Positions 15,472 through 22,875 of a DNA stretch of 64,000 nucleotides are shown piece after piece; position 1 is the first letter of the stretch, and the number at the start of each line of letters is the position of its first letter. The DNA is taken from NCBI GenBank assembly GCA_002423205.1, contig DIUZ01000026.1, positions 446,452 through 510,451 on the forward strand. The letters are read 5' to 3'. The DNA comes from Micavibrio sp. UBA6145. GTDB lineage: Bacteria; Pseudomonadota; Alphaproteobacteria; Micavibrionales; UBA1664. The notes beneath the pieces are model-generated. The model saw nothing but the letters and a program-made list of their open reading frames with translations. It was not told the DNA's origin and did no database searches. Both the position numbers and the translations under genes were made by a program.

Positions 15472-15586
15472 CCGGCCATTCCAAGGAAACGGGGACCCGC
15501 GTTTTCATCTGAGAAATCAGAGGAATGAATATTGTTTAATCGAGGATCATCAGGTCGAAAGACCTCGAAGCCAAAAGGAGAATTTA

Positions 15587-15982
15587 ATGGCTCGTATCGC
15601 AGGGGTAAACATCCCCACCAATAAGCGCGTTCACATCGCGCTCACCTACATCCATGGTATCGGTCGCACCGCGGCTCTGAAAATCCTGGAAGCCTGCAAG
15701 ATCGGCGACTACGCGAAGAACTCGTTCCCGCGCGTCAACGAACTGACGGAAGAACAAATCTCGAAAATCCGCGAACAGATCGACCAGAACTACAAAGTCG
15801 AAGGCGAACTGCGCCGCGAAATCCAGATCAATATCAAGCGCCTGATGGATATGTCCTGCTACCGTGGCCTGCGTCATCGCAAGGGTCTCCCGGTTCGCGG
15901 TCAGCGTACCCATACCAACGCCCGCACCCGCAAAGGTCCGGCTGTTGCAATCGCTGGTAAAAAACTGGCTACGAAGAAATAA
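15587..15982 (+). CDS. rpsM: Small ribosomal subunit protein S13
   Basis: S13 contacts the 50S subunit and P-site tRNA from the 30S head. Start ATG 15587 gives MARIAGVNIPTNKRVHIALT, with AAAAGGAG seven bases upstream; the open frame goes further back but without homology. GIGRTAALKIL, LRREIQINIKRLMD and GLRHRKGLPVRGQRTHTNAR are the family blocks. The 131 residues include a short basic C-terminus (AIAGKKLATKK). First gene after a strong promoter, followed by rpsK after 11 bp. Confidence 0.96.
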   Translation: MARIAGVNIPTNKRVHIALTYIHGIGRTAALKILEACKIGDYAKNSFPRVNELTEEQISKIREQIDQNYKVEGELRREIQINIKRLMDMSCYRGLRHRKGLPVRGQRTHTNARTRKGPAVAIAGKKLATKK

Positions 15983-15993
15983 GGATCTAGATC

Positions 15994-16395
15994 ATGAGCA
16001 AGCAAAACAACGCAGACGCCCCGCGTACCAAAAAAAGCGCACGCAAGAACATCACTTCGGGCATCGCCAAGGTCAACGCGTCCTTCAACAACACCATGGT
16101 CACCATCACGGATGCCCAGGGCAACACGATCTCGTGGTGCTCGGCTGGCGTAATGGGCTTCAAGGGTTCACGCAAATCGACGCCGTTCGCGGCTCAGGTC
16201 TGCGCCGAAGAAGCTGGCCGCAAAGCCATCGAACACGGCATGAAAGAACTGACCGTCGAAGTCAAAGGCCCGGGCGCTGGTCGCGAATCCGCACTCCGCG
16301 CGCTGCAGGCTGCTGGTTTCAACATCAGCAACATCAAAGACGTCACGCCGATCCCGCACAACGGTTGCCGTCCCCGCAAACGCCGCCGCGTTTAA
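15994..16395 (+). CDS. rpsK: Small ribosomal subunit protein S11
   Basis: S11 lies on the 30S platform. The 133-residue sequence has ARKNITSGIAKVNASFNNTMV, ITDAQGNTISWCSAG, KGSRKSTPFAAQ and the family C-terminus DVTPIPHNGCRPRKRRRV. AAGGATCTAGATC precedes ATG 15994. As in other alphaproteobacteria no rpsD (S4) lies between it and rpoA. The 104-bp gap to rpoA holds two hairpins. Confidence 0.96.
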   Translation: MSKQNNADAPRTKKSARKNITSGIAKVNASFNNTMVTITDAQGNTISWCSAGVMGFKGSRKSTPFAAQVCAEEAGRKAIEHGMKELTVEVKGPGAGRESALRALQAAGFNISNIKDVTPIPHNGCRPRKRRRV

Positions 16396-16416
16396 TCGCG
16401 TCTGCCAAAAAGAATT

Positions 16417-16471
16417 CCAGCACGCAGCGTATGTTGCGTGCTGGTTTAACAAGAGGCCGGTTAAGAACCGG
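16417..16471 (+). other. Two hairpins between rpsK and rpoA
   Basis: CCAGCACGCA (16417-16426) pairs with TGCGTGCTGG (16435-16444), a 10-bp stem followed by TTTAAC; then CCGGTT-AAG-AACCGG (16457-16471). Without a real T run the first is more likely an RNA processing or stability element than a terminator, since rpoA must be transcribed from upstream. Confidence 0.5.
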
Positions 16472-16499
16472 ATGAGTTTCACAAGAAAGGTAATACCCA

Positions 16500-17522
16500 A
16501 TGATCCAGAAAAACTGGCAAGAACTGATCAAGCCGACCAAGATCGACGTTAAAAAAGCAGGCCCGAACACCCGTAGCTCCGGCACGATCGTGATCGAACC
16601 CCTGGAACGCGGTTTCGGTCTGACCCTGGGCAACGCGCTGCGTCGCGTTCTGCTCTCGTCGCTGCAAGGCGCCGCTGTCACCGCTATTCAGATTGATGGC
16701 GTTCTCCACGAATTCTCGTCCATCCCGGGCGTGCGCGAAGACGTCGTCAACATCATCCTCAACGTGAAAAACATCGCCATCGCGATGCACGTCGAAGGTC
16801 CGAAGAAAATGCGTCTCGCTGCTGAAGGTCCGTGCGAAGTTACAGCCGGAATGATCGAAGCTGGCGCTGACATCGAGATCATGAACCCTGATCTCGTCAT
16901 CTGCACGCTCGACAAGGGCGCGAAGCTGAGCATGGAACTGACCGTCAACACCGGCAAGGGCTACCGCCCGGCATCCGGCAACCGTCCGGAAGAATCGCCG
17001 GTTGGTCTGATCCCGGTCGACTCCATCTTCTCGCCGGTCCGCAAGATCTCGTACGAAGTCGATGATACCCGCGTGGGCCAGATCACCGACTACGACAAAC
17101 TGACGCTGAACATTGAAACCAACGGTGCTGTCTCGCCGGAAGATGCGGTCGCTTATGGCGCACGTATCCTCCAGGACCAGCTGCAGGTCTTCATCAACTT
17201 TGATGAACCCAAAGCTGCCGCCGCCCGTAAAGACGAAGCGCCGGAACTGCCGTTCAACCGCAATCTGCTCCGCAAGGTCGAAGAACTGGAACTCTCGGTT
17301 CGTTCGGCCAACTGCCTGAAAAACGACAACATCGTTTACATCGGCGACCTGGTTCAGAAATCGGAAAACGACATGCTCCGTACGCCGAATTTCGGCCGCA
17401 AGTCGCTCAACGAAATCAAAGAAGTGCTCGCAACCATGGGTCTGCATCTCGGTATGCAGGTCGACGGTTGGCCGCCGGAGAATATTGAAGATCTCCGCCG
17501 CAAACTCGAAGAGCCGTACTGA
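16500..17522 (+). CDS. rpoA: RNA polymerase subunit alpha
   Basis: Alpha dimerises to nucleate RNA polymerase and its C-terminal domain contacts UP elements and activators. The 340-residue product has the N-terminal domain (EPLERGFGLTLGNALRRVLL near residues 32-51; VLHEFSSIPGVREDVVNIILN), a linker near 235-255 and the alphaCTD with VRSANCLKNDNIVYIGDLV and GRKSLNEIKEVL. AAGGTAATACCCA precedes ATG 16500. It is followed by a 142-bp gap carrying the 48-bp repeat before rplQ. Confidence 0.97.
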   Translation: MIQKNWQELIKPTKIDVKKAGPNTRSSGTIVIEPLERGFGLTLGNALRRVLLSSLQGAAVTAIQIDGVLHEFSSIPGVREDVVNIILNVKNIAIAMHVEGPKKMRLAAEGPCEVTAGMIEAGADIEIMNPDLVICTLDKGAKLSMELTVNTGKGYRPASGNRPEESPVGLIPVDSIFSPVRKISYEVDDTRVGQITDYDKLTLNIETNGAVSPEDAVAYGARILQDQLQVFINFDEPKAAAARKDEAPELPFNRNLLRKVEELELSVRSANCLKNDNIVYIGDLVQKSENDMLRTPNFGRKSLNEIKEVLATMGLHLGMQVDGWPPENIEDLRRKLEEPY

Positions 17523-17536
17523 TAGAATTTGTCGAA

Positions 17537-17561
17537 GACCCAGCGGCGTTGCTGCTGGGTC
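17537..17561 (+). other. Hairpin between rpoA and rplQ, competing with the repeat fold
   Basis: GACCCAGC (17537-17544) pairs with GCTGGGTC (17554-17561), loop GGCGTTGCT. The 3' arm is also the 5' end of the 48-bp repeat, where GGTC could pair instead with GACC at 17594-17597. The two folds exclude one another. Confidence 0.45.
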
Positions 17562-17601
17562 TCCGCAAACGGAAGGTTTCGGTAAGCGAAACCGACCAGA
17601 T
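17554..17601 (+). repeat. 48-bp dispersed structured repeat, copy 1
   Basis: Identical base for base to 24836-24883. Internal structure: TCCG-CAAA-CGGA, then the 7-bp stem GGTTTCG, loop GTAAG, CGAAACC; the ends CTGG(G)TC and GACCAG can close a junction. It lies between rpoA and rplQ, inside the transcription unit and outside coding sequence. The stem GGTTTCG...CGAAAC recurs at 46731. Confidence 0.75.
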
Positions 17602-17664
17602 TAAAAACGAAACAGCGATGACCCTTGACCCGGCTCGCTTTTAACCAAAGAAGGAAAAGTCAAA

Positions 17665-18234
17665 ATGGCAACTCACCAAAATCGCGGCCGCAAACTCAGC
17701 CGTACCAAAGGCCACCGCCGCGCGCTCTTCGCCAACATGGCGCAGGCGCTGATCAAGCACGAACAAATCGTCACCACCCTGCCGAAGGCAAAAGACCTAC
17801 GTCCGATCGTTGAAAAACTGATCACGCTCGCCAAAAAGGGTGGCCTCGCCAACCGTCGTCTGGCCATCGCCCGTATGCGCGATGTCGACATGGTCGCCAA
17901 AATGTTTGACGTTCTGGCCCCGCGTTATGCCGACCGCAGCGGCGGTTACATCCGTATCCTGAAAGCCGGCTTCCGTTACGGCGACAATGCACCGCTTGCT
18001 GTGATCGAACTGGTCGACCGCGACGTTGCTGCCAAAGGTCAGGACTCAGGTCCGGTCTTCACTGACGAAGGCGACGAAACCGCCGAAACCAAAGATACCA
18101 AAAAAGCCGCTAAAAAAGCGCCGACCGGCGACGACAAGCCGACCGCTCCCAAAGGCGGCAAGGCCAAAGCAGCCAAAGGCGGTCAGACGACCGCCAAGCC
18201 CTCGGCTCCGCGCCGCGTCTCTTCGGGCGGCTAA
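17665..18234 (+). CDS. rplQ: Large ribosomal subunit protein L17 with long basic tail
   Basis: L17 lies near the tunnel exit. Residues 1-~120 are canonical: RGRKLSRTKGHRRALFANMAQ, HEQIVTTLPKAKDLRP, ADRSGGYIRILKAGFRYGDNAP and AVIELVDRD. About 70 further residues follow, rich in Lys, Ala, Thr and Pro (TKKAAKKAPTGDDKPTAPKG and similar), giving 189 against the usual 117-140. AAAGAAGGAAAAGTCAAA precedes ATG 17665. It ends the alpha operon. Confidence 0.95.
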   Translation: MATHQNRGRKLSRTKGHRRALFANMAQALIKHEQIVTTLPKAKDLRPIVEKLITLAKKGGLANRRLAIARMRDVDMVAKMFDVLAPRYADRSGGYIRILKAGFRYGDNAPLAVIELVDRDVAAKGQDSGPVFTDEGDETAETKDTKKAAKKAPTGDDKPTAPKGGKAKAAKGGQTTAKPSAPRRVSSGG

Positions 18235-18250
18235 TCAAACAAGATCAAAA

Positions 18251-18277
18251 AAAGCCCCGCACATGCGGGGCTTTTTT
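18251..18277. terminator. Terminator after rplQ, shared with the convergent gene
   Basis: GCCCCGC (18254-18260), loop ACAT, GCGGGGC (18265-18271), T run 18272-18277, and an A run before the stem. The stop codon of the minus-strand gene (18276-18278) lies inside the T run, so the element serves both directions. Confidence 0.85.
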
Positions 18278-19007
18278 ATGCGACGTTGGGTTTAAGCCGT
18301 ACGACCCGGCAGCATAACAATTTGTTATCCGCAGTAAGCTCACGGCTGATACCGTACGTACCATTGGTCTGTTTCGGCAGTATCAGTTCAAGCCGGCGGC
18401 TGAGTGTACGCAGGGCACCAAGCGCGGTATCTTCCGTGATGCCTTTCACCTGCTGCGCAAATAACGGCCCGATATTCTCGCTTGTAAGTATACGGCGGTT
18501 GCGCACCAGGAACCGCAGAGCCTCCTGGTCGATGTCGATCAGGCCGGTAATCGGTTTGCCGTTATAAAATACGTTGAGGCAGGCCTTGTCGAAAAACAGG
18601 CCTTTCAGCGGTGTTGCCGGTTCAGGCCGTTCGCTTAAAACCCGCTCGGCTGCTGCGCGCAGTTCGCCTTTGGCAAATGTACGCGGCAAAGCATTGCGCG
18701 CATCGAACTGCGGATCATTCGCCGCCAGTTTCTTATACTGGTCGTCTTCCAGCATCACGATACGCGGTGCTTTCAGGGCCGCAGGCAGCGTGGTGAAATC
18801 ATGGCCGATGGAAGGACCGTCAATCACGGTCATCGAATAGGCGCGGGCCGGCGTGTAGCGCAGGGTTTCAAGAAGATCGTCGACAGAATGGTGAGTATCG
18901 ACTCGCAAAGGCATGTCCGCGAGTTCGCGTCTGATGACGCCGTCGAGTTTTCGACCTGGGACATTACGATTGGCGACCACGGCCGCGCGCGCGAAAGCTG
19001 TTGGCAT
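18276..19007 (-). CDS. Atypical response-regulator-like protein with OmpR-type winged helix
   Basis: A 243-residue protein. The first ~125 residues alternate strand and helix like a receiver domain (AAVVANRN as strand 1, YSMTVIDG as strand 3 with a candidate phospho-Asp, APRIVMLEDD as strand 4), but the acidic pair after strand 1 is missing. Residues ~140-240 read as an OmpR-like winged helix: FDKACLNVFYNGKPI, then LRFLVRNRRILTSENIGPLF and LRTLSRRLELILPK. A transcription factor with a degenerate receiver is likely. It is alone, with no kinase next to it. The call rests on pattern only. Confidence 0.65.
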   Translation of the reverse strand: MPTAFARAAVVANRNVPGRKLDGVIRRELADMPLRVDTHHSVDDLLETLRYTPARAYSMTVIDGPSIGHDFTTLPAALKAPRIVMLEDDQYKKLAANDPQFDARNALPRTFAKGELRAAAERVLSERPEPATPLKGLFFDKACLNVFYNGKPITGLIDIDQEALRFLVRNRRILTSENIGPLFAQQVKGITEDTALGALRTLSRRLELILPKQTNGTYGISRELTADNKLLCCRVVRLKPNVA

Positions 19008-19012
19008 CTCTA

Positions 19013-19388
19013 AATCCCTGCTATATTTTGATTTACATAATTAAAGGTCTGTGCCTTCTTTGTCAAGAAACCTAGCACCTCACCGAATACTGGAGTCAAG
19101 CCTTTGATCTGCAATCATATTGCGGCTGCGAAATACCTTAACCTGATTGGGTGTAGATTCGAACCGCTTAAACACAGTTTGGAAATTCATAAATGACATT
19201 CTGCGCGACAATGCTTCGTGAACCGGCATCACTGGCGGTGCAGACCGGTTCAGCGCATCGCTTCTGCGGTGGATAAGTCGCCTCACGCGCTTCAATCCGG
19301 CGACAATTTCCTTGAAGATGCCGACAAGGGTTGCGTATAGTCTAAAACATTCCATAAAGAACACTGCGAACCTCAGGGACAGGACCAA
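19013..19388. other. Intergenic region of about 375 bp
   Basis: It separates divergent genes and is AT-richer than its surroundings. It holds the promoter of the HTH gene (19312-19341) and a weak 91-codon open frame on the minus strand (19080-19355, start MECFRLYATLVG) that has no visible RBS and is the end of a long shadow frame; I do not call it a gene. Nothing else is recognisable. Confidence 0.5.
19312..19341 (+). promoter_or_regulatory. Promoter of the HTH/coiled-coil gene
   Basis: TTGAAG (19312-19317), an 18-base spacer and TATAGT (19336-19341), 47 bp before the start of the downstream gene. Confidence 0.5.
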
Positions 19389-20099
19389 ATGGCCAAAGTT
19401 GGCGCACAACGCGCAGCCGAACTCACGGGAAAATCCAAATCGACCATCCAGCGTGCCATGAATGCCGGCAAGCTGTCGTTTGAGGTCGATGCAAACCAGC
19501 GCCGCCTGGTTGATGTTTCCGAACTGGAACGCGTCTTTGGCCTGCAACCGCAGGGTAATAATGCATCTTCCGCACCCGCCGCCGAAGGCAGCGCCAGCGC
19601 GGCCATGGAAATCGAACTCGAACGCGCCCGCCACGCCATTGAAATCGAACGCCTGAAAATGGATGTCCGTATGGCACAGGACCAGCGCGACATCGCCCTG
19701 CAGCAGATCGAAGACCTGAAAATCCAGCGCGACCTGTGGCAGAAACAGGCCCAGCAGATCCTGATCACGTCCCAGTACAGCCAGAAACAATCCGAAGAAC
19801 GCATCAGCGAACTGCAATCCCGCGAAGAAGCCCGCAAGGCACAGATGGCCCAGCGCCAGATGCAACAGGGTGCCGTCAATGCCCCGCGCAACGCTGCGCC
19901 CCAGCGTGCGCAGGCAGCCGCCCCGCAACAGCACCCCGCCCAGGCCCAGCGCCCGGTGCAGGACGCGCAGGTGCAGGCCGGTCCCGTCTTCCGTACCGTC
20001 CCGACCAGCAACCAGAACCGCACCGCTGCCACACCGGCCGCGGCGGGTCAGAAAACCTCGCTGTTTGCATCGCTCTTTGGCGCAAAGAAAAAAGCGTAA
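19389..20099 (+). CDS. DNA-binding HTH protein with coiled coil and disordered tail
   Basis: A 236-residue protein. Residues ~5-50 hold a MerR/excisionase-like helix-turn-helix: AAELTGKSKSTIQRAMNAGK followed by a wing and VDVSELERVFG. Residues ~70-165 form a highly charged helical region (ELERARHAIEIERLKMD, then DQRDIALQQIEDLKIQRD) typical of a coiled coil, and ~165-236 are Ala/Gln/Pro-rich and probably unstructured. The layout resembles plasmid KfrA-type and phage terminase-small-like DNA binders, but I cannot assign a role. It has its own promoter and precedes the PBP1A gene by 55 bp. Confidence 0.75.
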   Translation: MAKVGAQRAAELTGKSKSTIQRAMNAGKLSFEVDANQRRLVDVSELERVFGLQPQGNNASSAPAAEGSASAAMEIELERARHAIEIERLKMDVRMAQDQRDIALQQIEDLKIQRDLWQKQAQQILITSQYSQKQSEERISELQSREEARKAQMAQRQMQQGAVNAPRNAAPQRAQAAAPQQHPAQAQRPVQDAQVQAGPVFRTVPTSNQNRTAATPAAAGQKTSLFASLFGAKKKA

Positions 20100-20154
20100 G
20101 ACCTTTATCTAAAGCTGCCTTTATCCGGTCTTAAAACCGTGCGATAAATTTCGC

Positions 20155-22719
20155 ATGCGCAAATTCTGGCAGGCTTTCTCCGGTCTCTTCCTGTTGCTGA
20201 TCTCGTGGGCCTTTTTGGGCCTGCTGGGCGTCGCAGGTCTGTTTGCCTTCCTGCTCAAAAACTACACCAACGACATTCCCGATTTTAACAAGCTGCAGAA
20301 TTATCAGCCGCCTGTCGTCACGCGCGTGTATACGTCTGATGGCCAGTTGATGGCTGAATTTGCCGAAGAAAAACGCGTCTTCGTGCCCATCACCGCCATT
20401 CCCGATCTCGTCAAAAATGCCTTCATGTCGGCCGAAGATCGCAATTTCTACAAGCACGAAGGCCTGGATTTCATGGGTATCGGCCGCGCCGTGCTCATCA
20501 ACCTGCGGAACATCGGTTCCGACAGCCGCATGGTCGGCGCATCGACCATCACGCAGCAGGTCGCCAAAAACCTTCTGCTCACCAACGAAGTCAGCTTCGA
20601 GCGTAAATTCAAGGAAGCCATTCTCGCCCTGCGCATGGAGCGCGTGATTTCCAAGGACAAGATTTTCGAACTCTATCTCAACCAGATTTATCTGGGGCAG
20701 GGCGCTTATGGCGTCGCCGCCGCCGCGCAGAATTACTTCAACAAGGGCCTGGACGAACTGACCGTGCCGGAAGTGGCGTATCTCGCAGCCCTTCCCAAGG
20801 GCCCGAACAACTACGATCCCGTCAAACGCCGCCAGCAGGCGATTGACCGCCGCAACTGGGTGATCACCCGCATGTACGAAGACGGCCATCTGGCGAGCGA
20901 CCAGATGAAAATGGCACAGATGTCGCCGCTTGAAACCGTCAGCGCCGCGCAAAAACGCGCCGTACGCGCACCGTATTTCGCCGAAGAAATTCGCCGCTTC
21001 CTCGGCGAGAAAATGGGCCAGCAATCCCTTTATACCGAAGGCCTGATCGTACGCTCCACGCTCGATCCGAAATTGCAGGAAATCGCCGAACGCGCCTTCC
21101 GCTACGGCATCATGCTCTATGATCGCCGCCATGCATGGCGCGGACCCATCGCGCGGTTCGATACGCTGGTCGGCTGGTCGCAGCGCCTGGAAGAAGTGCC
21201 GTTTCAGAAAGGCATGCTGCCCGACTGGCAGATTGCCGTGATCACCAAGCGCGGCGAGAAATCCATGACGGTGGGCATCGCCGGTGGCGCTGAACACCAG
21301 ATCGCAGCTGATGATGCCGCATGGGCGATTGGTGCCAAGGTCGGCGATATCGTCATGGCAGGCCCGCATTCTTACCTTGATGACCGCCCCATGCCGCCGA
21401 CAGTGGACGAAGACGGCAAGGTGATTCCGGCAAAAACCGCGGAAGAACTCGCCGCCGCCGATAAATTCTGGCATCTGCGTCAGGTGCCGGTGGTGCAGGG
21501 CGGCCTTGTCGCGATGGACCCGTATACGGGCCGCGTGCTTGCGATGCAGGGCGGCTGGGACTACGAGAAATCGGAATTCAACCGCGTGACCCAGGCCATG
21601 CGCCAGGTCGGTTCAGCGTTCAAGCCGTTTGAATATATCGCCGCCCTCGAAGACGGATACACGCCGTCCAGTAAAATCCTCGATGCGCCGATTTCATTTT
21701 CCATGGGTTACGGCCAGGGTGTGTGGTCACCCGGCAACTACGAAGAAGGCGAATACGGCGGCCCCACCACCATCCGCGTCTGCGTTGAAAAATCGCGCAA
21801 CCTGCCCACCGTGCGCCTTGCCGCGCATCTGGGTATGGACCGTATTGCGCAGACAGTTGAACGCTTTGGCGTCTACAGCCCGATGGATCGGTATCTGTCC
21901 AACTCCCTCGGTGCGCAGGAAACGACGCTGCTCAAACTTGCAACCGGCTACGCCATGATCGCAAACGGCGGCCAGAAAATCACGCCGACCTTCATCGACC
22001 GTATTCAGGACCGTGAAGGTAAATCCGCCTATGCACGCGACTCGCGCCTGTGCCCTGATTGCGGCCCGCGCATTGCATGGGAACCTGGCCAGCCCGTACC
22101 CCAGATCAAAAAAGACGAAGACCTCGTTACCGACCCGCGTGTGGCGTACCAGATGACCAGCATTCTCGAAGGCGTACCCAAGCGCGGCACCGCCATCCGC
22201 AATCTGGGTGATCTCAATTATTCCATCGCCGGCAAAACCGGCACGACAAACGAAGAACGCGATGCATGGTTCATCGGCTACACGCCGGAAATCGTGATCG
22301 GTATGTATGTCGGTTTCGACACACCCAAACCGATGGGCCGCCATGAAACCGGCGGCGCGCTGGCCGCGCCCATGTTCCGTTCATTCATCATTGATTACAT
22401 GAAGGGCCGCGAAGCGCTGCCCTTCCGTATCCCACCCGGTATCTCGCTGGTACAGGTCAATGCCAAGACAGGCCAGCGCACATCGCCGGAAGATCCGAAT
22501 GCGATCATGGAAGCCTTCCTGACTGACCGCGAACCCGATGCAGGACCCGCGCCTGAAATCGCATCACCGTCATACGAAGGCGCACCGGAAACGGCGGCAG
22601 ACGGCGCACCTGCGGCACAGACCGGTACGATTATCGAACCGTCCGAAGAAATGCCGTATACGCCCACACCCGCTCCAGCACCGAGCAACGCTCTCGGCGG
22701 CACCGGCGGCGTTTACTAA
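20155..22719 (+). CDS. mrcA: Penicillin-binding protein 1A, bifunctional peptidoglycan synthase
   Basis: Class A PBP that polymerises glycan strands and cross-links peptides in the periplasm. An N-terminal membrane anchor (FSGLFLLLISWAFLGLLG) precedes the GT51 domain with EDRNFYKHEG (catalytic Glu94), RMVGASTITQQVAKNLLL and LNQIYLGQGAYGVAAAAQ. The transpeptidase has SAFK (Ser487), SRN (in EKSRNLPTVRLA) and KTGT (Lys694). Between them lies an OB-like insert. At 854 residues the length fits PBP1A; the C-terminal ~80 residues are Pro/Ala-rich. No clear Shine-Dalgarno is seen before ATG 20155. Confidence 0.95.
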   Translation: MRKFWQAFSGLFLLLISWAFLGLLGVAGLFAFLLKNYTNDIPDFNKLQNYQPPVVTRVYTSDGQLMAEFAEEKRVFVPITAIPDLVKNAFMSAEDRNFYKHEGLDFMGIGRAVLINLRNIGSDSRMVGASTITQQVAKNLLLTNEVSFERKFKEAILALRMERVISKDKIFELYLNQIYLGQGAYGVAAAAQNYFNKGLDELTVPEVAYLAALPKGPNNYDPVKRRQQAIDRRNWVITRMYEDGHLASDQMKMAQMSPLETVSAAQKRAVRAPYFAEEIRRFLGEKMGQQSLYTEGLIVRSTLDPKLQEIAERAFRYGIMLYDRRHAWRGPIARFDTLVGWSQRLEEVPFQKGMLPDWQIAVITKRGEKSMTVGIAGGAEHQIAADDAAWAIGAKVGDIVMAGPHSYLDDRPMPPTVDEDGKVIPAKTAEELAAADKFWHLRQVPVVQGGLVAMDPYTGRVLAMQGGWDYEKSEFNRVTQAMRQVGSAFKPFEYIAALEDGYTPSSKILDAPISFSMGYGQGVWSPGNYEEGEYGGPTTIRVCVEKSRNLPTVRLAAHLGMDRIAQTVERFGVYSPMDRYLSNSLGAQETTLLKLATGYAMIANGGQKITPTFIDRIQDREGKSAYARDSRLCPDCGPRIAWEPGQPVPQIKKDEDLVTDPRVAYQMTSILEGVPKRGTAIRNLGDLNYSIAGKTGTTNEERDAWFIGYTPEIVIGMYVGFDTPKPMGRHETGGALAAPMFRSFIIDYMKGREALPFRIPPGISLVQVNAKTGQRTSPEDPNAIMEAFLTDREPDAGPAPEIASPSYEGAPETAADGAPAAQTGTIIEPSEEMPYTPTPAPAPSNALGGTGGVY

Positions 22720-22734
22720 TCTCTAAAATTAAGA

Positions 22735-22865
22735 AGAAGGAGCCGCGCTAGCGGCGACTGGCCGCATGTCAGCAAAGCGCTTGCCGCTTTGCGCCAAGCT
22801 GATCGGCGGCCCGCGCGCTTATGCGCGCGAAGCCAAGGTTTCTGAAAGAAACCGCCCGGCGTCTG
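22735..22865. other. Multi-hairpin block between convergent genes
   Basis: Non-coding between PBP1A and rsmB. In order: GCCGC/GCGGC (22742-22755); an extended stem closed by GGCCGC (22760-22765) and GCGGCC (22806-22811) with inner GCAAAGCG (22772-22779)/CGCTTTGC (22785-22792); CGCGCGC-TTAT-GCGCGCG (22812-22829); and GGTTTC-TGAAA-GAAACC (22837-22853). No T-run terminator is present. The last stem resembles the 48-bp repeat stem. Confidence 0.65.
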
Positions 22866-22875
22866 AGGGGCAAAA

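Noticed and set aside
19080..19355. 91-codon minus-strand frame starting MECFRLYATLVG
   Set aside because: No Shine-Dalgarno, and it is the end of a long shadow frame that runs back through the HTH gene; kept only as a note on the intergenic region.
20131..21474. 447-codon minus-strand open frame opposite the PBP1A gene
   Set aside because: Shadow of the catalytic part of a clear PBP1A; its product is an artefact-like mix of His, Gly and Ala-rich sequence.
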